Below, in pieces: positions 32,819-41,209 of a stretch of DNA of 64,000 nt. Under the pieces are notes generated by a model. The model ran no database searches and was not told where the DNA came from. It saw nothing but the letters and a program-made list of their open reading frames with translations. Location of the stretch: positions 24,490 to 88,489 of IMG/VR virus record IMGVR_UViG_3300032235_000637; one strand, given 5' to 3'. The number at the start of each line of letters is the position of its first letter. Position 1 is the first letter of the stretch. The translations under genes and the position numbers were made by a program. This stretch comes from a virus.

Positions 32819-33177
32819 TATTTTTTAATTTCTATGATTTTTCCGCATTGTTGACCATGAAGATTGGTAAACATTTTTATAACTTGATTGGAATTCTTTC
32901 TTTTGATTTCTTTACCATCTTCAAATTCAATACCACCCAAAGATCCCAACTCTTTTAATAATTCATCACCGATCAAAATTTGACCATTGGTTCTGATCTT
33001 TTGATATGGCCCTTCAGTTGAGATATTTTTTCTATTAACCATACGGACAATATCACTACCACCTTTTTTGTTGTCAGGATTGACTAGACTTTGTTTAATA
33101 TTCCCAAAAGCATCTTTATGGCGGTATTCTAATATGACACCGTTGTGTTTTTCGAAAAATTCCAGAAAAGATTCCAT
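32818..33177 (-). CDS. Hypothetical late protein, 119 aa
   Basis: The frame extends to 33210, but that would run through a terminator hairpin; ATG 33177 (MESFLEFFEKHNGVILEYRH) follows a TAAATAGT box. Beta-type with Lys/Asn-rich segments. Not recognised; next to the neck gene, so possibly a head-completion or neck protein. Confidence 0.6.
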   Translation of the reverse strand: MESFLEFFEKHNGVILEYRHKDAFGNIKQSLVNPDNKKGGSDIVRMVNRKNISTEGPYQKIRTNGQILIGDELLKELGSLGGIEFEDGKEIKRKNSNQVIKMFTNLHGQQCGKIIEIKK

Positions 33178-33180
33178 ATT

Positions 33181-33188
33181 ACTATTTA
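33181..33188 (-). promoter_or_regulatory. Late-type TAAATAGT box
   Basis: Minus strand CTTAAATAGTAATATGG, directly after the terminator T-run and three bases before ATG 33177. Confidence 0.6.
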
Positions 33189-33189
33189 A

Positions 33190-33221
33190 GAAAAAAGGGA
33201 GAATCACCACGATTCTCCCTT
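33190..33221 (-). terminator. Intrinsic terminator after the acidic late gene
   Basis: Minus strand stem AAGGGAGAATC / GATTCTCCCTT (11 pairs) with a five-base loop and a T-run at 33196-33191; 27 bases after the stop at 33248. The late box of the next gene begins two bases beyond. Confidence 0.9.
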
Positions 33222-33247
33222 CTTGAGTTTATTTTTTCTAGAAATTA

Positions 33248-34294
33248 TTAGCGGAAGAAATCTTCCGACTGTCTCAAATCAGACACTTTGTTTTGTTTGC
33301 CGTAATTTGGTTGTTTTGCACCATGCAGAGCATGACCGTAATCACCATCGTTACCAACTTTATCAGTGGTTCCAGTTACTTTGGTTCCTTGATTCTTAGG
33401 TTGTGGGCGACCACCAACTTTGTTGTTTTTGGATTGAAGTTTGTGAGAGCCGTCTTTGGAGTTTTTAGCACCAATCGTTCCATCGTTACCAACTTCATCG
33501 GTAGGATAAAAGTTTTGTTCATCTTCTTCTGCGTTGCTGTATTCCTCTTCATCGTCATACATATCGCCTTCTTCATCCATTTCATCGCCTTCTACATCGA
33601 AATCGAGATCATCTCCTTCGTCACCGAGGTCTTCTTCACCTCCAAGAACGCCCATAAGAACATCATGAAGTTTCTGAGCAGTAGCACGGTCGAGAGTAAA
33701 GGTAACTTCATCACCCATGTCTTCATCACCCATGTCTTCACCCATGTCATCACCGAATTCGTCATCAGTAGGAGCATCGGAAAGACCCAATGCAGCGTTT
33801 TCAGCGTCTTCGGAGAAATCGCCGCCCATCACAGATTCAAACAATTTATCAAATGTAGATTTTTTCATCATAAAAGTATTTAGTCTTTCTCTTGCAATTT
33901 TTTTAGATTCTTCAACAATATTTTCTTCAGCCTCTTCTCTTTGCATATTTTTTTTCATATCTTTGAGATTTTTCTCAAGAGAAGCTTTTTCTTTATCAGA
34001 AAGATTAGGATTTTTCAATTTTTTCTCAATTTCAGAAATTCTATCATATTGTTTTTCTTCGTTGTCTTCTTCATCACAACCACAATAATCATCGTTCAAT
34101 GCTTTATGGAAACCATCTGCTTCTGTCGGTCCTCCTTTTTGGATACCCATTTTATCATTGAATGCGTTTTTCGACATTTTAGGAATTTTTTTGGATTTGT
34201 TGATATTTTCCTGAGCATTCTCATTCACAACGGTTTTAACGTTTTTAAGCATTTCCCCGTAAACATCTCCTAGTGTTGTTTGTTTTTTTCTCAT
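33248..34294 (-). CDS. Highly acidic late protein, 348 aa
   Basis: Lys/Glu-rich helical N-terminal half (SEIEKKLKNPNLSDKEKASL), very acidic middle (residues ~185-260, GEDMGDEDMGDE onward), then a basic Gly/Asn/Lys tail containing two related DxVGNDG-YG/TIG motifs. The composition resembles scaffold or core proteins of T4-like heads and cyanophage virion proteins; no firm family. Own terminator downstream. Confidence 0.6.
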   Translation of the reverse strand: MRKKQTTLGDVYGEMLKNVKTVVNENAQENINKSKKIPKMSKNAFNDKMGIQKGGPTEADGFHKALNDDYCGCDEEDNEEKQYDRISEIEKKLKNPNLSDKEKASLEKNLKDMKKNMQREEAEENIVEESKKIARERLNTFMMKKSTFDKLFESVMGGDFSEDAENAALGLSDAPTDDEFGDDMGEDMGDEDMGDEVTFTLDRATAQKLHDVLMGVLGGEEDLGDEGDDLDFDVEGDEMDEEGDMYDDEEEYSNAEEDEQNFYPTDEVGNDGTIGAKNSKDGSHKLQSKNNKVGGRPQPKNQGTKVTGTTDKVGNDGDYGHALHGAKQPNYGKQNKVSDLRQSEDFFR

Positions 34295-34297
34295 AAA

Positions 34298-34663
34298 TTA
34301 TGGTTGGTATGGTTGATCGGTTACAGTTACAGTTCCAGTATTAACATCTATATCGAATGAATTAGTTGGATATTTCAATTCAACAGTAGAACCATCAAAT
34401 TGTGCCAATTCTGAAATGAATTGGCACAATTTAGCGTGAAAATGGAAAACTTTGAATACATCAACTCCCAATTCATCGATAATTTCTTGAGGAGTTAAAT
34501 TTTCATGATTCCACATGATGTCAATACCATCTCTCTGGGTTTTAACCAAATTGTTAAAGCAATTTTTTGATAATTCTTTAATACGTCTGGTGGTATTTTC
34601 CAGTCTAACCTTCTTTGGCACTGGTACTCGTAATGGTATTGTGTTGTCTCCTAATAATGACAT
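34298..34663 (-). CDS. Hypothetical late protein, 121 aa
   Basis: MSLLGDNTIPLRVPVPKKVR, a helical region (LTPQEIIDELGVDVFKVFHF) and a beta-type C-terminus. Three bases from the next gene and behind a TAAATAAT box, so late. Not recognised; probably virion-related. Confidence 0.6.
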   Translation of the reverse strand: MSLLGDNTIPLRVPVPKKVRLENTTRRIKELSKNCFNNLVKTQRDGIDIMWNHENLTPQEIIDELGVDVFKVFHFHAKLCQFISELAQFDGSTVELKYPTNSFDIDVNTGTVTVTDQPYQP

Positions 34664-34666
34664 GTT

Positions 34667-34674
34667 ATTATTTA
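34667..34674 (-). promoter_or_regulatory. Late-type TAAATAAT box
   Basis: Minus strand GCTAAATAATAACATGTC. The TAA is the stop codon region of the sulfotransferase gene (stop at 34668-34670 lies within it on the other phase). Confidence 0.55.
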
Positions 34675-35468
34675 GCTAAATTTTTCCAAAATTCGTAACC
34701 TTTTAGTGTTTTACATATATCTTCTCCTAAAATCTCATTTGCTTTAGAATTGGAAGGGATGATAGAATTTTTTATTGTGTGTAGATCAACGTAATTATAC
34801 ACTGTATCATCCTCTGGTGTCTTATTGACTATATTATTGAAATCGTGTTCAATTTTAGGAATATCTAAAAATTCCCAAACCTTATCCATAACATATTGTG
34901 GATTATGTGTAAGATAATCGTAATCAATCAAAAGAAACCTGTCACTATAACCTCTCAAAAAGGCATCCTTTAAAATTGCATACGCTGATCCGACTTCACC
35001 TTGTAGACTTCCCCAATGCTGCATTCTACCCTCAGTTGTGACGCATTGAGGCATCGGACCTTGAGGTGGGAATTTATATGAACCTTTTCTATATAAAGAC
35101 TCGAAAGAAGCTAAAACATCTTTGATGTCTCTCACAGGGGCAATAATTTTAACTTTTTTACCTGTTATTGTTTCGATCATTTCTATATTATGACCCCATG
35201 CTCTCGACTTATCAAAGATGTATGGTTTTTCGGTGTTGTGGTAATTGTAAAATACTGTATTGAGTATTCTTTTCAAGTTTTCATCAGCAGAAGCATTCTT
35301 ATCAGCACGGTGTTCTAGCATATTAGACCAAGAAACCTTAATACTGTTTAATAGATTTGGCAAGCCAGAGGTAGGAGTGCAGAATACGTTTTCATTCTGT
35401 GCCAATAAGTTCATGAGTAGTGTGCTACCAGATCTTGGTAGACCTCCAACAAAAAATATTTCTTTCAT
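34668..35468 (-). CDS. PAPS-type sulfotransferase
   Basis: 266 aa. FVGGLPRSGSTLLMNLLAQN at residues ~6-25 is the 5'-phosphosulfate loop, and APVRDIKDVLASFESLYRKG near 115-134 is the 3'-phosphate-binding loop with its conserved Arg. KPYIFDKSRAWGHNIEMIE and DYDYLTHNPQYVMDKVWEFL also fit. Transfers sulfate from PAPS to sugars or other acceptors. Rare in phages. It sits between virion genes and directly before a fibre gene, and the genome also encodes sugar-nucleotide enzymes, so a glycan or fibre target is possible. Confidence 0.82.
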   Translation of the reverse strand: MKEIFFVGGLPRSGSTLLMNLLAQNENVFCTPTSGLPNLLNSIKVSWSNMLEHRADKNASADENLKRILNTVFYNYHNTEKPYIFDKSRAWGHNIEMIETITGKKVKIIAPVRDIKDVLASFESLYRKGSYKFPPQGPMPQCVTTEGRMQHWGSLQGEVGSAYAILKDAFLRGYSDRFLLIDYDYLTHNPQYVMDKVWEFLDIPKIEHDFNNIVNKTPEDDTVYNYVDLHTIKNSIIPSNSKANEILGEDICKTLKGYEFWKNLAK

Positions 35469-35486
35469 CCTAAGATTTAGTCTATA

Positions 35487-36797
35487 TTAGGCAGGAAGAA
35501 AGGCAATTTTTCTCAAAACACCATTTATTCTCACAACTAAAGCAGTATCACCGTTTGTCGTGGATAGAGGTACTGATGCTGATCCAAGAACGAGTTGATT
35601 CCGTGCGGTAGGAACAGCACCATTACCTAAAGCAATACAACCTGATAAAGATGCACCAGAATTTGAACCAATGAAGATAGAATCATTTGCATCAGTAGCA
35701 TTAAGACCAGCATTCTGCCCTATAAAAATAGAATTATTTGCATTTATAGCACCGCTACCAGCATTATAACCTAAAAAATTAGAATTATTCGCATAGGTAG
35801 CATCATTACCAGCCTTCTGACCTAAAAAATTAGAATGATTCGCAAATTTAGCCTTATAACCAGCATCAAAACCAAAGAAATTGGAATTATTCGCATATAC
35901 GGCATAAATGCCAGTGCTACCACCACCCGCCCTCTGACCAAAGAAATTAGAATTATATGCCTCTTCGCATCGTTCACCAGCCTCAAGACCAAAGAAATTA
36001 GAATTACTTGCATTGGTAGCATTATTACCAGCATATCTTCCTAAGAAATTGGAATTATTCGCATCATCAGCTTGAAAACCAGCATTATAGCCTAAGAAAT
36101 TGGAATTAGCTGCATTGATAGCATCATTACCAGCACCATTACCTAAAAAATTAGAATTATTTGCACTATCAGCACTACTACCAGCACCATTACCTAAGAA
36201 ATTAGAATTATTTGCACCTGTAGCACTACTACCAGCACCACTACCTAAAAAATTAGAATTATTTGCATTATCAGCACTACTACCAGCACCACTACCTAAA
36301 AAATTAGAATTATTTGCACCTGTAGCACCGTTACCAGAGTAAAGACCTATGAAGTTAGAAGAATATGCATTTGTAACACCAAACCCAGCATATCTACCTA
36401 CAAAGTTAGAATCAGTCGCATTTGTAGCACCAACCCCAGCAGCGTAACCTACAAAAAAACTATTTAAGATTGGTGTATTGATAGGTAGGCTACCTATGTT
36501 GATCGCACTCGAAGCAAATGTCTGTGTCGATGAGAAATTGTTATCAACGTTCACTTTCGCATAATTAGCGGAATTAGCACGGAAAGTGGTCGCAGTGCTT
36601 TGCCAGTTGGATGATAAGCTACGAACTGTGGTTGTAGTGCTTTGCCAATCAGAGGATAAGCCACGAACTGTGGTATCCGTATAATTTTTGATAGAGCTTA
36701 AAGGAGTATTATATGTCACCCCTCTTTGATTCAAAATAAAAGTCTCACCACCAGATAGAGGTGTTGTTGCTGGATCATATTGGGAAATCTTAGGCAT
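35487..36797 (-). CDS. Fibre protein with ~16 tandem 17-residue beta-roll repeats
   Basis: 436 aa. N-terminal MPKISQYDPATTPLSGGETF resembles other fibre attachment starts. A coil-like Ser/Thr region (DTTVRGLSSDWQSTTTTVRS) follows. Residues ~111-385 are repeats of NNSNFLGxxAGxxAxxA, a beta-roll of YadA-head style; the tail CIALGNGAVPTARNQLVLGS is a classical YadA-type motif. Likely a trimeric, surface-exposed adhesin or fibre. Divergent from gp25, sharing a double late promoter. Confidence 0.8.
   Translation of the reverse strand: MPKISQYDPATTPLSGGETFILNQRGVTYNTPLSSIKNYTDTTVRGLSSDWQSTTTTVRSLSSNWQSTATTFRANSANYAKVNVDNNFSSTQTFASSAINIGSLPINTPILNSFFVGYAAGVGATNATDSNFVGRYAGFGVTNAYSSNFIGLYSGNGATGANNSNFLGSGAGSSADNANNSNFLGSGAGSSATGANNSNFLGNGAGSSADSANNSNFLGNGAGNDAINAANSNFLGYNAGFQADDANNSNFLGRYAGNNATNASNSNFFGLEAGERCEEAYNSNFFGQRAGGGSTGIYAVYANNSNFFGFDAGYKAKFANHSNFLGQKAGNDATYANNSNFLGYNAGSGAINANNSIFIGQNAGLNATDANDSIFIGSNSGASLSGCIALGNGAVPTARNQLVLGSASVPLSTTNGDTALVVRINGVLRKIAFLPA
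35640..36467 (-). repeat. 51-bp tandem coding repeats
   Basis: About 16 copies of a 51-base unit coding for NNSNFLGxxAGxxAxxA. Copies between ~36120 and 36330 are nearly identical, pointing to recent duplication; one copy near 35900-35965 has a five-codon insertion (IYAVY). Confidence 0.9.
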
Positions 36798-36800
36798 ATG

Positions 36801-36808
36801 ATTATTTA
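36801..36808 (-). promoter_or_regulatory. Late-type TAAATAAT box, leftward half of divergent pair
   Basis: Minus strand GACTAAATAATCATATGCC before ATG 36797 of the fibre gene. Confidence 0.65.
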
Positions 36809-36817
36809 GTCATCAAT

Positions 36818-36825
36818 TAAATAAT
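36818..36825 (+). promoter_or_regulatory. Late-type TAAATAAT box, rightward half of divergent pair
   Basis: Plus strand TTAAATAATAATGTGAGT before the GTG at 36829; an out-of-frame ATG-TGA overlaps this GTG. Confidence 0.65.
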
Positions 36826-36828
36826 AAT

Positions 36829-37314
36829 GTGAGTATTAAAATATCATCTCTTCAAAAGTCGAAAGCACAGAAAAATGCAAGTTCTTCAGGATATTTGTAT
36901 AAAGATGTCGATTTTGACCTCAAGCCAGCTTATTCTTACAATAACCAATTGAATAGAAAAGAGAATTTGAAGGATATTCAAGCCACATTCGATGTCGAAG
37001 CGATTAAAAATAGTATTGTTAATTGTTTCTTGACAGCACCTGGTCAAAAGATATTGAATCCTACCTTTGGTATTGATCTGAGAAGATTTTTATTTGAACC
37101 TGTGGATGATTATACCTCAGAAATCATCGAAGATGACATCTCAAGCAGATTACCTCTTTTAGAACCAAGAATTACAGTGACAAATGTTTCGGTATTTGCT
37201 GATCCTGATGCACAGGAATATCGAATTTTTCTACAAATCAATATTCCATCTTTAGATGTGGAAGGTTTAAGTATCAAATCAAAATTAAATACCATCGGTT
37301 ACACTATCCTCTAA
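36829..37314 (+). CDS. 25: Baseplate wedge protein, gp25
   Basis: 161 aa, GTG start (no other start codon nearby). FDVEAIKNSIVNCFLTAPGQ followed by KILNPTFGIDLRRFLFEPVD is the gp25/GPW lysozyme-like fold signature (N-i--ll-t-pGer-l-P-fG--l---lfe), then ISSRLPLLEPRITVTNVSVF. T4 gp25 is 132 aa; here an N-terminal extension adds about 30 residues. Forms the wedge core with gp6 and gp53 and contacts the sheath. Confidence 0.9.
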   Translation: MSIKISSLQKSKAQKNASSSGYLYKDVDFDLKPAYSYNNQLNRKENLKDIQATFDVEAIKNSIVNCFLTAPGQKILNPTFGIDLRRFLFEPVDDYTSEIIEDDISSRLPLLEPRITVTNVSVFADPDAQEYRIFLQINIPSLDVEGLSIKSKLNTIGYTIL

Positions 37315-37324
37315 ATAATAAAAA

Positions 37325-39130
37325 ATGAAAGAATCTATTGAATACAATTTACCGAAAAACGCTTACATCAATTTCGATGCGCTTTCTCTCAAAGATTTCA
37401 TCATTCAAAAATTGAATGAAAATTCTAATTTCACTGATCAGAATTATGAGGGAAGTAACTTAGCTTCTTTTATTGATATCATCGCTTTTAGTTACCATGT
37501 TTTACTGTTTTATTTGAACCAGACAGCTTCGGAGAGTATGTTCTCTCAAGCTACGATTTATGAGAACATCAACAAAATCGTAAATTTGATCGGGTATAAA
37601 CCAACTGGTAAACAAACATCTCTAGTTCCTGTGTCATGTGTGGCAAGCAATTCTTTGGGAGTTGGTAACTACACATTAAGAAAATATGGATATTTCTTGG
37701 TTGATAAAATCCAATACACGATATTGGAAGATTTCAATTTTGAAAAATCAATTACTGGTTCTCAGGATATTGATAGTATTAAAAATAATTTAATCCTTTA
37801 TCAAGGCACAGTTGGTGAATATCCAATATACACTGCAAATGGTGATGAATTTGAAACTCTCCCGATTGTAGTAGTTAATAGAGTCGATACCAACGATACC
37901 AGATTTATTGCTGATGGGACTATCAGTGTGTATGTCAAAGAGCAGAGTGATGGTAAATGGTATGAATACCAAGAATTGGATAATATTTTCCTCGCTAAAA
38001 ACGATGATCGTTACTACAGTGTTCGCCTGAACGATTCAGGGTTCCATGAAGTCAAATTCGGTAATGGTGTTTTCGGTAAAAAAATTGAATCTGGTGATGA
38101 AGTTGCAATTTATTACATCCTGAGTGATAACATCAATGGTATTATCAGCAAAGGTGCTATCAATGGTAACAAATTGTTCAATTTCAACTCCACTATATTC
38201 ACTCAAATCTATAATGATACCACAACTTCCAACAGTGAGAATGTCATTGATTCTGTAAACAATTCGTTTCTGTATTTCACCAATACAGACAATTCCACTG
38301 CTATATCGGAAGCAGAAAGTGTTGAGCAAATCAAAAACAACGTTCCAAAATATTTAAATTCTCAAATAAAATTGGTAACTGAGGATGATTATGATACTTT
38401 CTTGAACAAAGAGATATCGAATATCATTTCTTCTGTTAAGACTGTCAACAACAAAATTTTTATTGATAGTTACATTGACTATTTCTACAAAATCTGCGTT
38501 GATCCCAATAAATCAAACAGAGTAATCATAAATCAAGTAAATTTCGCAGATTCTTGTGACTTCAATAATGTAAACGTGTTCTGTGTTCCCAAATTTAGTC
38601 TAAAAGATGATGGCATCTATCCACCGTTTCTATCAAATAGCTTGAAAAATTTGATTATTGAAAAAACAAAAGATAGAAAAATTTTAAGCCATGAAGTAGT
38701 CCCTCGTGATCCAATTTATGTCGCTTTCGATATTGGATTTACCAATGGTGTCGCCAACAAAAGCGTCTTGGATACGAGTAAATTGGAAATTGTTCGTAAA
38801 AACGATTCTAAAACAAATCCTGAAAATTTGAAAAAGAAAGTTGGTGATATCATCTTGTCGTTTTTCGATAGTTCAAGAAATGTTTTGGGTCAAAAGCTGG
38901 ATATTTCATCGCTGACATCGGACATATTAAGTTTGGAAGGAGTCGCCAATATAAGAACAAGAAATGGTAATGAAATTTTCAATGGTATTTCATTCGTATC
39001 ATGGAATCCTATTTATGAGGATGTTGATGATCTTATTATCAATCAAACGACGACATTACCATTCTTTAAATTCCCTTATTTCTTCAATCCTCAATCAATA
39101 TATCAAAAAATTTCAATAGTAAATGAGTAA
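37325..39130 (+). CDS. 6: Baseplate wedge protein, gp6
   Basis: 601 aa (T4 gp6: 660). NFDALSLKDFIIQKLNENSN, NYEGSNLASFIDIIAFSYHV, LFYLNQTASESMFSQATIYE and NINKIVNLIGYKPTG match the gp6/gpJ-like N-terminal region; LVTEDDYDTFLNKEISNIIS is the typical l-t-edye mid motif. Forms the inner ring of the wedge. Start ten bases after the gp25 stop, which lies in a TAAATAAT box. Overlaps the next gene by eight bases. Confidence 0.9.
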   Translation: MKESIEYNLPKNAYINFDALSLKDFIIQKLNENSNFTDQNYEGSNLASFIDIIAFSYHVLLFYLNQTASESMFSQATIYENINKIVNLIGYKPTGKQTSLVPVSCVASNSLGVGNYTLRKYGYFLVDKIQYTILEDFNFEKSITGSQDIDSIKNNLILYQGTVGEYPIYTANGDEFETLPIVVVNRVDTNDTRFIADGTISVYVKEQSDGKWYEYQELDNIFLAKNDDRYYSVRLNDSGFHEVKFGNGVFGKKIESGDEVAIYYILSDNINGIISKGAINGNKLFNFNSTIFTQIYNDTTTSNSENVIDSVNNSFLYFTNTDNSTAISEAESVEQIKNNVPKYLNSQIKLVTEDDYDTFLNKEISNIISSVKTVNNKIFIDSYIDYFYKICVDPNKSNRVIINQVNFADSCDFNNVNVFCVPKFSLKDDGIYPPFLSNSLKNLIIEKTKDRKILSHEVVPRDPIYVAFDIGFTNGVANKSVLDTSKLEIVRKNDSKTNPENLKKKVGDIILSFFDSSRNVLGQKLDISSLTSDILSLEGVANIRTRNGNEIFNGISFVSWNPIYEDVDDLIINQTTTLPFFKFPYFFNPQSIYQKISIVNE

Positions 39131-41204
39131 TTACCAACAATTTGATTTTAAAATCGTTGATTACAAAAACGAACAAGTTCTTAGTGCATATGCTCTAAAG
39201 GAAACACCGTTAAAATTTATACCAAATGTTAATAATTTTGTATATATTAGAGTTTTGTGGGATTTCGGTGATGGGACATATTCCACATCATTAACTGCTA
39301 ACAAATATTACGATAAGCCTGGAAAATATGATACCAATCTAACAATTTTCGATTGCTATTCAAACGCTATTATATCAAATACAATTAAAACAGTTGATAT
39401 CAAAGACTATTTGGTAAACACCTTTAGAATAGACTTTGAAGATGCATCGTATTATGATAATATTACATGGAAAAATGGAAAGATTTCAGGTCCTTTAATT
39501 GCTTCGGCAACTTACCCAAGTAATGTTACTCCTTCCACCATATTCTACAGAATAAGCGGAAGTGGTAGTGAGTATTATTTCCAAGATACTCCAGATAAGT
39601 TCAGACATTTAAGAAACACATATTCTTTTTTTGAAAAAATATACAATCAAACAAAAAAACAATATGAATATATCGAGATTGATAAAATTGAAATAGATAC
39701 AGTTCCAGTGTATGCTAAGATATCAAATAATAGTATTACATTGACTAATTCTACAGATGTATCAGCGTTTTATGTTGGTCTATCAGGTAACAAGCAAGTT
39801 TATTTTAAAGACGATAGTGTCAATAAGTTGCAAATCGATCTTTTCTTTGATAAGAGAAACAATAACATATGGGACAACAATTTGAAAGTGTCTCTATCTG
39901 CTAATATCATCCAAAACAATGAAGTCGATAATTTCAGTGTTACCTCAAATGGTATGGATGGTGAATTTTATGCGGAAGATTCTTTCAACATAGATTCTCA
40001 AAAGTTTTCAAACGTCGATATTCCCTTTGTTATCAAAGTTAAAGATTCAGAACACTTTACAGTTAAGAATTTTAAACCTCTTTCTGCTTCAAACTTAGTA
40101 TATACGGTGTTATCTTCAAACGAAGTTATTTCATCTCAATATTATACAATATCAGCTAAGGATTCTTTCAATGGTGCAGTGAGAAATACCATACGTTTCA
40201 CATCACCAACCAAAATGAATGATGTTAAAATCACGGTATCTGGATCAGTATCATCAGTTCAAGGTAGTGTATACTCTTTGAATGGTGAGACATCTGTATT
40301 TGATGTTTATCCACAGAATTTCTTAACAATTGAGAAAAAGAATGAGAGTTACGATGCCACTGAAATGTTCAAGGATTTACGATTCCAAGAATTTCTTTTG
40401 GATGATAGTATGCTGTTTGATGAGTTCATTGGGTCTATATTTGGAACATTGACTTCATCTTATGACACTCTTGGTAAGAAGATATACGAAAAAATAACAA
40501 ATTTTGTTCAAAATATTCAAGATGTTGATAGGAATGAGATATTCCCATTAATTTCGCAAATGAAAATGCTGAATGCATCGAATAATGTGTTTGAGGACAA
40601 TTCTTTCACTTATCCAGAAAAAATTAAAAGAATTTTGGATCTTTTTTCCATCAGCAACAATAAATTGTTGGGTATCAATAATAAATTCAAAGAAAATTTC
40701 GATTTGAGAGGATATTCATCTAAGAGTGTATACGGTATCAATCTCGGAGATGAGATAAACACGAATACTTATGTGGTGTCTGCTGGAATCCCTATTGTAG
40801 CACTCGAAAAGTTCAGTAATAAATATTCCCTATTGAATACTGAGCAGCCTGTTGAATATACCACAAATACTGTCTATGCATTATCATCCTACAATCAAAA
40901 TTGGGGATGGCCGTTGGTATTACCTGATACTTTCCAATTTGGAGATATAGAAAAATATTATCTATTTTTCGAATATGTCGATACTTTCGATAATACTCTG
41001 TATGACAACACCATAATCAAAGATAATACGTTATATGACATGTTATCCACGGAAAACATCATTAGAGATAATGATAATGATCCAATTTTGGATGAAAACG
41101 GTGATTACATTCTCAGTGAATATGTCACACCGTCTTACAAAGACTTCACAATGGGAATTGTATTACGTGATACGCTTTATCAATCATTATCTCTGGTTAA
41201 ATAA
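39123..41204 (+). CDS. Large baseplate protein with PKD-like domain
   Basis: 693 aa. Residues ~42-85 (VYIRVLWDFGDGTYSTSLTA, YYDKPGKYDTNLTIFDCYSN) form a PKD domain (WDFGDG, then Y--pG-Y-v-l). The rest is beta-rich with many Asn and Ser, and a helical patch near 410-520 (FKDLRFQEFLLDDSMLFDEF) that may contact the wedge. Position after gp6, where T4 has gp7, suggests a wedge or peripheral baseplate component, but no sequence match to gp7 is visible. Confidence 0.7.
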   Translation: MSNYQQFDFKIVDYKNEQVLSAYALKETPLKFIPNVNNFVYIRVLWDFGDGTYSTSLTANKYYDKPGKYDTNLTIFDCYSNAIISNTIKTVDIKDYLVNTFRIDFEDASYYDNITWKNGKISGPLIASATYPSNVTPSTIFYRISGSGSEYYFQDTPDKFRHLRNTYSFFEKIYNQTKKQYEYIEIDKIEIDTVPVYAKISNNSITLTNSTDVSAFYVGLSGNKQVYFKDDSVNKLQIDLFFDKRNNNIWDNNLKVSLSANIIQNNEVDNFSVTSNGMDGEFYAEDSFNIDSQKFSNVDIPFVIKVKDSEHFTVKNFKPLSASNLVYTVLSSNEVISSQYYTISAKDSFNGAVRNTIRFTSPTKMNDVKITVSGSVSSVQGSVYSLNGETSVFDVYPQNFLTIEKKNESYDATEMFKDLRFQEFLLDDSMLFDEFIGSIFGTLTSSYDTLGKKIYEKITNFVQNIQDVDRNEIFPLISQMKMLNASNNVFEDNSFTYPEKIKRILDLFSISNNKLLGINNKFKENFDLRGYSSKSVYGINLGDEINTNTYVVSAGIPIVALEKFSNKYSLLNTEQPVEYTTNTVYALSSYNQNWGWPLVLPDTFQFGDIEKYYLFFEYVDTFDNTLYDNTIIKDNTLYDMLSTENIIRDNDNDPILDENGDYILSEYVTPSYKDFTMGIVLRDTLYQSLSLVK

Positions 41205-41209
41205 TAAAA

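Noticed and set aside
33178-33210. Upstream start of the 119-residue late gene
   Set aside because: It would translate through the terminator hairpin and late box; the ATG at 33177 is better placed.
33293-33883. 196-codon plus-strand frame
   Set aside because: Antisense of the acidic late gene; Phe/Ile/Val-rich only because of Asp/Glu codons opposite.
36100-36342. Repeated LLPAPLPKKLELFA frame on the plus strand
   Set aside because: Antisense reading of the 51-bp repeats of the fibre gene.
35640-36467. CRISPR-like array
   Set aside because: The repeats are continuous 51-base coding units without unique spacers; they translate to a regular beta-roll.
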